Below are positions 1 through 4,187 of a stretch of 5,904 bases of DNA, one piece after another. The stretch's first letter is position 1, and each line of letters starts with the position of its first letter. The stretch comes from an uncultured Clostridia bacterium (lineage in GTDB: Bacteria; Bacillota; Clostridia; Oscillospirales; QAKW01), in NCBI GenBank assembly GCA_944387905.1, contig CALXGU010000103.1, forward strand, positions 1 through 5,904. Reading direction: 5' to 3'. The notes under the pieces are model-generated. The model ran no database searches. It saw only the letters and a list, made by a program, of their open reading frames with translations, and was not told the origin of the DNA. Made by a program: the position numbers and the translations under genes.

Positions 1-36
1 TAAATTTGAACATCTTGTTTGATATTAACATTAACC

Positions 37-41
37 GGAGA
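37..41 (+). promoter_or_regulatory. Ribosome binding site that sets the methyltransferase start
   Basis: GGAGA lies 7 bases before the ATG at 49, which is ideal Shine-Dalgarno spacing. An in-frame TTG at 19 would add ten residues but has no purine-rich site before it, so the ATG at 49 is preferred. No convincing promoter is visible in the 48 bases upstream. The gene may be transcribed from beyond the left edge. Confidence 0.7.
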
Positions 42-48
42 CAGTAAT

Positions 49-798
49 ATGGAAAATAAAAAAATTAAAAAATGGGAGCCGGAAGATTTTGAACTTGAGA
101 TGACTACACATTGGTCATTTCCAAAACGCGGTGATTGGGCAACCCACGATGCAAAATGGCGTGGAAACTGGTCACCGTACATTCCAAGAAATATCATACT
201 CAGGTATTCCCAAGAAGGAGAACTAGTGTTAGATCAATTCGCAGGCGGTGGCACTACTCTTGTTGAGGCAAAGCTTTTAAATAGAGATATAATCGGTGTT
301 GATGTGAATGATGCAGCTCTCGACAGATGCACAGAAAAAACAGATTTTGATTATGAGCCTGCAAAAGGAAAGGTATATATAAAAAAAGGCGATGCAAGAA
401 ACCTTGATTTTGTTCCTGATGAAAGCATAGATTTAATATGTACACATCCACCTTATGCTGATATTATTAAATATAGCGATGGCTTAAAAAATGATTTATC
501 TCAGTTAAAAGTCAAGGATTTTTTGGAAGAAATGAAAAAGGTTGCATCAGAAAGCTACCGTGTGCTAAAAAAGGACAAGTTCTGTGCTATTCTGATGGGC
601 GATACCAGGCAAAAAGGCTGTATGATTCCAATGTCCTTTGATGTGATGAAAATATTTCAAGATTCAGGGTTCAAACTGAAAGAGCTTATCATAAAAGAAC
701 AGCACAACTGTAAAGCAACAGGATATTGGAAAACGAACAGTGTGAAATACAACTTTTTATTAATAGCACACGAGTATTTATTTATTTTTAGGAAGTGA
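49..798 (+). CDS. SAM-dependent DNA methyltransferase (N6-adenine or N4-cytosine amino-MTase)
   Basis: Predicted to transfer a methyl group from S-adenosylmethionine to an exocyclic amino group in DNA. Seen in the 249-aa protein: a motif X-like stretch NWSPYIPRNIILRYS (residues 40-54), SAM-binding motif I LDQFAGGGTT (61-70), an acidic motif II strand IIGVDVN (81-87), KGDARNL (113-119) and catalytic motif IV THPPYADII (132-140), the D/N/S-PPY loop of amino-methyltransferases with His in the first position. YRVLKKDKFCAILMGD (170-185) fits the later core strands. The X-I-IV order excludes the beta class. There is no long insert for a separate target recognition domain, so the N-terminal WSFPKRGDW region or the C-terminus may read the target. 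The ATG at 49 is chosen because of the GGAGA site. The stop lies 4 bases before the DUF262-HNH gene, implying one operon and a modification role. Base specificity cannot be told from sequence. A TRM11-like RNA methyltransferase is a less likely alternative. Confidence 0.88.
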   Translation: MENKKIKKWEPEDFELEMTTHWSFPKRGDWATHDAKWRGNWSPYIPRNIILRYSQEGELVLDQFAGGGTTLVEAKLLNRDIIGVDVNDAALDRCTEKTDFDYEPAKGKVYIKKGDARNLDFVPDESIDLICTHPPYADIIKYSDGLKNDLSQLKVKDFLEEMKKVASESYRVLKKDKFCAILMGDTRQKGCMIPMSFDVMKIFQDSGFKLKELIIKEQHNCKATGYWKTNSVKYNFLLIAHEYLFIFRK

Positions 799-802
799 CA
801 AA

Positions 803-2509
803 ATGAGTTTTAATCCAAATGAAGTTACAATAGGACGCGAATTATCAAACAACGTACAATACAAGATTCCGCGTTATCAGAGAAAATATGTTTGGAACGA
901 AGAACAATGGAGAAATTTAGTAGAAGATATAATTTTTTCAATGGGAAACGCCGATGATGACAAATATCATTTTATTGGCAGTTTTATATTCGAAAAAAAA
1001 ACTAACAACTGGATTGTAGTGGATGGTCAACAGCGACTGACCACTATTACCATATTAATTGCCGTTATCTCGAAATTTTTTGCAGAAAAAAATCAATCTA
1101 AATTATATTCGGGAATAAGGAAGTATTGCACATTTAATAATGATGATGGCATTGAACAGATGCGAGTTATAAATGATGATTTTACAGTGTTTTCAAATAT
1201 AGTATTTGATTATTTTCAAAATCCTCAAAGTTTATTATCTGTAGAAGAGTATTTTAAAAATGAAAACATATCATTAGATAAGCAAGGGAAACTTTTTATC
1301 GATTGTTATAAATATTTCTATGAGTATATCTCGTTGAAAATAAATGGAATGAATGATAGCAAAACGATAGAGTGGTTATGTGCATTTAGAGATGCTGTAA
1401 TTAATCTGAAAGCAATCGAAATTACAGTTGATAAAGAACAAGAGGGATACATCATATTTGAAATACTCAATTCGAGAGGCTTGCCACTTGAGCAGCATGA
1501 GCTTCTAAAAAATTTTATTTTTATGTATTATAAAGATTCTGTTGGGAGTGATATTGCAAAGGATAAGTGGGATAAAATAGTTTTTAATGTTGAAGGAATC
1601 CCTTTATCTTCATTGAAACGGTTTATTACTCATTATATAACTCATTGTATTGGGAAAACTTCGAAAACAGGAGAATACTATGCATTAAAGAAACATACTC
1701 CTAAAGAAAAAGTTAAGGATTTGCTAGATGATTTACTATTAAAATCAGAATTTTATAATTCGTTTAGCAATGTTGATGATAAAAATTACTCTCCGGTTAT
1801 AAATTATGTTTTAAGATTCTTAAATCAGAACAATAACAATCAGTTTAGACCAATTTTACTAAGTGTATTTGAAGCTTTACATAAGGGATATATATCGATT
1901 GAAAAGGTTGAGAAATATCTAGTATCTATCAAAAACTTTTTATCAATATATGTAGTAGTATGTAAAGAAAAAACCAATGCTATAGAAGAAATTGTATATG
2001 ATTATGCTATTAAATTGCATTTGAATTTTTCAAAGGAACTGATGGATAGTTTTATTGATAAATTATTTGAAAAAGTCGATAAAGAAAAGTTTATTTCAGC
2101 CTTTTCACAACTTACTTTTTCTAACCAACAAAAAAAGCACCCAGAATTAAAACGTAATGCAAGAAAAGAATGTAGACATATATTGCAGGAATATGAGTTA
2201 TATCTTTCGAAAATTGATGACTATGTGTTAACAAAATTTACAATAGAGCATATATTACCTGATTCAACGAATGATAATTCTGTGTGTTATATAGGGAATT
2301 TAATACCATTAGTTAAAAGAATTAACAAAAATTTGAAGCATGCTTCTGTCAATGATAAGGTGAATAAGTATATTGAAACTAATTTTTCTTCTGTAAAAGA
2401 GTTTGTTGATGCTTATAACAACACAAAAGTATGGAATGCTGAAACTATAAAAACGAGGACAATTTCGTTAGCAAACATCTTTTGGAAAGAAATTTGGATA
2501 AAAAAGTAA
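803..2509 (+). CDS. DUF262-DUF1524 (GmrSD/SspE-like) NTPase-HNH nuclease, probable restriction effector
   Basis: Likely a DNA-cleaving defence protein. The 568-aa product has the DUF262 signature at its N-terminus: IPRYQRKYVW (22-31), HFIGSF (56-61) and the hallmark VDGQQRLTT (73-81), the nucleotide-binding/hydrolysis motif, followed by FEILNSRGLPLEQHELLKN (219-237). A mostly helical middle leads to a C-terminal DUF1524 HNH domain: IEHILP (481-486, metal-binding/catalytic His483), YIGNLIPL (496-503), N508 and N510, and a final Trp/Arg-containing helix near 544-563. Both domains look complete and no lesion is visible. Start: GGAAG at 791-795, 7 bases before the ATG. Family knowledge: GmrSD cuts glucosylated hydroxymethylcytosine DNA, SspE senses phosphorothioate DNA, and BrxU also has this fold, so most known members are modification-dependent. 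Inference: next to a methyltransferase, this one could be blocked or triggered by the partner's methylation. The gene is visibly AT-richer than the methyltransferase gene. Confidence 0.9.
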   Translation: MSFNPNEVTIGRELSNNVQYKIPRYQRKYVWNEEQWRNLVEDIIFSMGNADDDKYHFIGSFIFEKKTNNWIVVDGQQRLTTITILIAVISKFFAEKNQSKLYSGIRKYCTFNNDDGIEQMRVINDDFTVFSNIVFDYFQNPQSLLSVEEYFKNENISLDKQGKLFIDCYKYFYEYISLKINGMNDSKTIEWLCAFRDAVINLKAIEITVDKEQEGYIIFEILNSRGLPLEQHELLKNFIFMYYKDSVGSDIAKDKWDKIVFNVEGIPLSSLKRFITHYITHCIGKTSKTGEYYALKKHTPKEKVKDLLDDLLLKSEFYNSFSNVDDKNYSPVINYVLRFLNQNNNNQFRPILLSVFEALHKGYISIEKVEKYLVSIKNFLSIYVVVCKEKTNAIEEIVYDYAIKLHLNFSKELMDSFIDKLFEKVDKEKFISAFSQLTFSNQQKKHPELKRNARKECRHILQEYELYLSKIDDYVLTKFTIEHILPDSTNDNSVCYIGNLIPLVKRINKNLKHASVNDKVNKYIETNFSSVKEFVDAYNNTKVWNAETIKTRTISLANIFWKEIWIKK

Positions 2510-2554
2510 GGCATATTTACAATCACAATGAAGTAAAATAATATTGGTGATATT

Positions 2555-2752
2555 ATGTTTTACTTGAAGTGTCAAAAGGAAAAAAATACCGATATATTTT
2601 ATATTTGGGCAGATGATAATAATCTGAATGAATGGTGTGTATCCCATGTCCCATGCTTTTTTAAAGATTACACTACTGCTGTGACTTTAATGAATATGGT
2701 AACATTGCATTCAACCAATTTGAAAAATATTTGCATTATAGAAGAGACATAA
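2555..2752 (+). CDS. Small protein of unknown function (65 aa), third gene of the cassette
   Basis: I do not recognise this protein. It starts at ATG 2555 with GGTGA (2546-2550) 4 bases upstream, a short but usable spacing, and lies 45 bases after the nuclease stop on the same strand with no terminator between, so co-transcription is likely. The product is soluble-looking with no signal peptide or membrane segment. It is rich in aromatics and Cys, with FYIWADDNNLNEWC (residues 15-28), VPCFFKDY (32-39) and a beta-like end NICIIEE (58-64). The ordered, non-repetitive composition supports a real protein, but its length alone does not exclude chance. It could be an accessory of the methyltransferase-nuclease pair or unrelated island cargo. 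Confidence 0.5.
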   Translation: MFYLKCQKEKNTDIFYIWADDNNLNEWCVSHVPCFFKDYTTAVTLMNMVTLHSTNLKNICIIEET

Positions 2753-2780
2753 AGCAGAATGTTTTCTCGAAAATACTTAT

Positions 2781-2819
2781 ATTAATGGGTGTTGCTAAAA
2801 TTTAGTTGCATCCATTAAT
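2781..2819. repeat. 39-base imperfect palindrome (long hairpin)
   Basis: ATTAATGG at the left end pairs with CCATTAAT at the right end. Pairing continues inward through GTGTTGCTAA against TTAGTTGCAT with three G-T wobbles and one T-T mismatch, leaving a loop of only about 3 bases. About 18 of 19 positions can pair as RNA. It begins 28 bases after the 65-aa gene's stop. The right side is followed by CTTTAG, not a proper U-run, so it is at best a weak terminator. It could also be a folded repeat element or processing site. Confidence 0.7.
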
Positions 2820-2966
2820 CTTTAGTGTGAGAGGAACAAAAAATACATGTTTTAACCGTTGGCGTTTACTTGTAAGCTATTTTGATACAACTATTAAAAT
2901 ATCAACGTTTTTATGATAATATAAATATAATAAGCTACAGATAAAATTCGTACTTCTTAATTTATC

Positions 2967-2987
2967 TTTGAGTACTTTTTGAGTACT
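2967..2987. repeat. Paired 10-bp direct repeats, possible integrase arm sites
   Basis: TTTGAGTACT occurs at 2967-2976 and again at 2978-2987, an 11-base period that puts both copies on nearly the same helix face. A related GTACTT lies at 2950-2955. Tandem short repeats of this kind near an element end resemble arm-type binding sites of tyrosine recombinases. That role is inferred from position (about 100 bases inside the proposed attachment site), not shown by the sequence itself. Confidence 0.4.
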
Positions 2988-3086
2988 AAAATTTGTGCAA
3001 ACCAAATCACGCCATAAAAAATTGTGAAATTTAAGAAATCTAATCACAGCAAATCAATGAAAAACACATTGAATAAAAAAGAGGAA

Positions 3087-3101
3087 GTCGAGTGGGAATG
3101 A
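3087..3101 (+). other. Putative attachment site: guaA 3'-end footprint
   Basis: GTCGAGTGGGAATGA reads V-E-W-E-stop. GMP synthases (GuaA) typically end in ...(T)IEWE-stop, and the last codons of guaA are a known integration site for genomic islands, which duplicate a short piece of this end. The upstream bases in this frame (M-K-N-T-L-N-K-K-E-E from 3057) do not resemble GuaA, so only the extreme tail is present, as expected of a distal att copy rather than the gene. A terminator lies 42 bases downstream, as guaA's own would. The intact guaA and the other att copy would lie left of the window. The match is short and recalled from memory, so chance is possible. Confidence 0.45.
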
Positions 3102-3142
3102 TTTTTTAAGTTGTTATAACTAAAAAGTCATAGTGTGATAGT

Positions 3143-3182
3143 GAGCTATCAGACATTATTGTACGTCTGGTAGCTCTTTTTT
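3143..3182 (+). terminator. Rho-independent terminator
   Basis: GAGCTATCAGAC (3143-3154) pairs with GTCTGGTAGCTC (3165-3176) over 12 bp with one T-G wobble, around a 10-base loop, followed immediately by six T (3177-3182). It is a strong + strand terminator with no gene ending directly before it. If the island interpretation is right, it is the original terminator of guaA. It also insulates the methyltransferase pseudogene downstream from the cassette upstream. Confidence 0.85.
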
Positions 3183-3193
3183 AATATTACTTT

Positions 3194-3247
3194 AATTGAT
3201 ATGTAAAAAACTTATTTTTAAATTGATATGTAAAAAACTTATTTTTA
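3194..3247. repeat. Perfect 27-bp tandem duplication (two copies)
   Basis: The 27-base unit at 3194-3220, beginning AATTGATATG and ending CTTATTTTTA, is repeated without change at 3221-3247. Identical copies imply a recent slippage or recombination event, or copy-number variation between strains. No coding potential is seen, and the unit has no obvious palindrome. Confidence 0.95.
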
Positions 3248-3257
3248 TAAATCGCAG

Positions 3258-3292
3258 ATCAGAAAAAAGGCTTTTTCAGCTGATTTTGTTTT
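3258..3292 (+). terminator. Weak terminator-like hairpin
   Basis: GAAAAA (3262-3267) pairs with TTTTTC (3272-3277) around the loop AGGC. An outer ATCA/TGAT pairing (3258-3261 with 3281-3284) follows after a three-base bulge, and TTTGTTTTTT comes next. The stem is A-T rich, so stability is low. It may act as a leader structure before the Tam-like gene, or be chance in AT-rich DNA. Confidence 0.3.
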
Positions 3293-3357
3293 TTAAAATA
3301 ATTGAAAAATTTGACTTATAATTTTAAATTTAAGCTAAGTATAGAATCAATTTTAAC

Positions 3358-3365
3358 GAGGTGAT
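3358..3365 (+). promoter_or_regulatory. Near-consensus ribosome binding site of the Tam-like pseudogene
   Basis: GAGGTGAT matches the complement of the 16S rRNA 3' end over eight bases and sits just before the ATG at 3369. It fixes the ancestral start and shows that the signal has outlived the reading frame. TTGACT at 3311-3316 could be part of a promoter, but no -10 box at proper spacing is clear. Confidence 0.75.
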
Positions 3366-3368
3366 AAT

Positions 3369-3862
3369 ATGTCAGACTGGGATTCAAAACAATATTTAAA
3401 ATTTAAGAATGAACGTACACAGCCGGCGATTGATTTAGCATTACATTTGAAAAATGTATCCGCAGTATCTATTATTGATATCGGATGTGGTCCTGGTAAC
3501 AGCACTAATGTTCTGAAAGAGATATCTCCAAATTCAAATATTCTTGATATTGATAATTCGTTTGATATGAAAAAAGAGCACGACAAGAGTATTTGAATAT
3601 CAAATTTGAACTATGTGACGTTTTATCACTTAAAGGCAAGTATGATCTACTTTTTTCAAATGCCTGTTTGTAATGGATACCAGATCATTATTCTCTTATT
3701 CCGGTTTTAATGGATAAATTGAAAAATGGCGGAGTATTGGCGGTACAGATTCCAATGAATAACTGCGAGCCTCTTTTTCGACTCATTGACGAAGTCGTAA
3801 GTGATACAAAATGGAATTTCAACGAAGTTATAAAGCGAACAAATAATACACTAACACCTTGA
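3369..3862 (+). pseudogene. tam: Tam-like trans-aconitate 2-methyltransferase, frameshifted and truncated
   Basis: The first part (from ATG 3369) has the Tam N-terminus, with YLKFKNERTQPAIDL (residues 9-23) and SAM motif I IIDIGCGPGNST (35-46), then a motif II region DIDNSFDM. It stops at 3594-3596. The homology continues in another frame: RQEYLNIKFELCDVL, LLFSNACL-stop-WIPDH, LKNGGVLAVQIPMN, then FRLIDEVVSDTKWNF and NNTLTP, ending at TGA 3860-3862. Lesions seen: loss of one base in the A-run near 3567-3575 (relative to a typical family sequence), TAA at 3671-3673 where the family has Gln in ACLQW, and loss of roughly the last 90 of about 255 residues. An intact Tam methylates trans-aconitate in the cytoplasm. 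This copy cannot make a complete enzyme. The assignment rests on recalled family motifs. A general class I methyltransferase is the fallback. Confidence 0.82.
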
Positions 3863-4010
3863 AGAAATAAGCAACCTTTCGATGCGAGAAATTAGAGAAC
3901 TTATTGATGAAAAGGCAAATGAAACCTCTGGATTTGATAATATAAAAGATGATAAGGGGAATGGCAATAATAATCAAAATGGCCATGGCATGGGCAATGA
4001 ACAAAAATAA
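3855..4010 (+). pseudogene. Orphan C-terminal fragment of an unidentified gene
   Basis: A 51-codon open stretch begins right after TAA 3852-3854 and ends at TAA 4008-4010. It begins LEEISNLSMREIRELIDEKA (after a leading His), looks helical and charged, and ends in an Asn/Gly-rich tail containing GNGNNNQNGHGMGNEQ. It overlaps the end of the Tam-like remnant in a different frame and does not resemble the Tam C-terminus. The stop lies 5 bases before a strong terminator, as for a genuine gene 3' end. An internal ATG at 3882 has no ribosome binding site. Best reading: a deletion fused the Tam-like gene to the tail of another gene. I do not recognise the parent family. Confidence 0.4.
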
Positions 4011-4015
4011 TATTT

Positions 4016-4055
4016 CAGCACACATATACACTGTATCTATGTGTGCTGATTTTTT
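4016..4055 (+). terminator. Strong rho-independent terminator, possibly bidirectional
   Basis: CAGCACACATA (4016-4026) pairs perfectly with TATGTGTGCTG (4038-4048), extendable by one T-A pair outside, followed by six T (4050-4055). It ends + strand transcription from the pseudogene region. Read on the - strand, the same hairpin is followed by a weaker T-rich tract (AAATATTATTTTTG). It could therefore also catch transcripts of the converging glycosidase gene, which has no better terminator in 4056-4187. A smaller hairpin at 4122-4143 (AGTAG with CTACT) is a weak candidate there. Confidence 0.9.
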
Positions 4056-4187
4056 ATAATATATGCAAATGTGAATTTTAAGTCTAATGCTATGTTGGCT
4101 TTAATTAATATGAAGCAAAATAGTAGTAAGAGATATTTCTACTTAACAAAGAAAATTTGTACGCGGTAGTATATCTGCTGACTTATA

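Larger units (their letters stand above)
2753..3368 (+). other. 616-base intergenic stretch without a convincing gene
   Basis: All frames are broken by stops and no tRNA or CRISPR-like array is visible. From left to right it holds a long hairpin, an AT-rich stretch with an isolated TATAAT (2926-2931) lacking a credible -35 box, paired direct repeats, a guaA-like 3' end, a terminator, a 27-bp tandem repeat, a weaker hairpin with a T-rich tail, and the ribosome binding site of the next gene. The mixture suggests a mobile-element end followed by chromosomal intergenic DNA. Confidence 0.6.

Noticed and set aside
19..48. TTG start giving a longer methyltransferase
   Set aside because: No ribosome binding site precedes it, while GGAGA sits 7 bases before the ATG at 49.
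254..451. Antisense open frame within the methyltransferase gene
   Set aside because: Lies wholly opposite a strongly supported gene and its translation has no recognisable features.
3054..3072. TCAATG/CATTGA inverted repeat
   Set aside because: Only 6 bp in AT-rich DNA, with no U-run on the + strand and no link to a gene end.
3057..3101. 14-codon mini-gene from ATG 3057
   Set aside because: Too short and without a ribosome binding site; the V-E-W-E end is better explained as a guaA tail.
3311..3322. TTGACT immediately followed by TATAAT as a promoter
   Set aside because: The two boxes are adjacent with no spacer, so they cannot be a -35/-10 pair; no good partner for either was found.
3353..3586. 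Antisense open frame opposite the Tam-like pseudogene
   Set aside because: The + strand clearly encodes Tam family motifs; the opposite frame is a shadow.
3828..4031. Antisense hydrophobic 67-aa frame that could pass for a membrane peptide
   Set aside because: Its ATG lies inside the terminator hairpin with no ribosome binding site, and its hydrophobicity follows from the A-rich Asn/Asp/Lys codons on the + strand.
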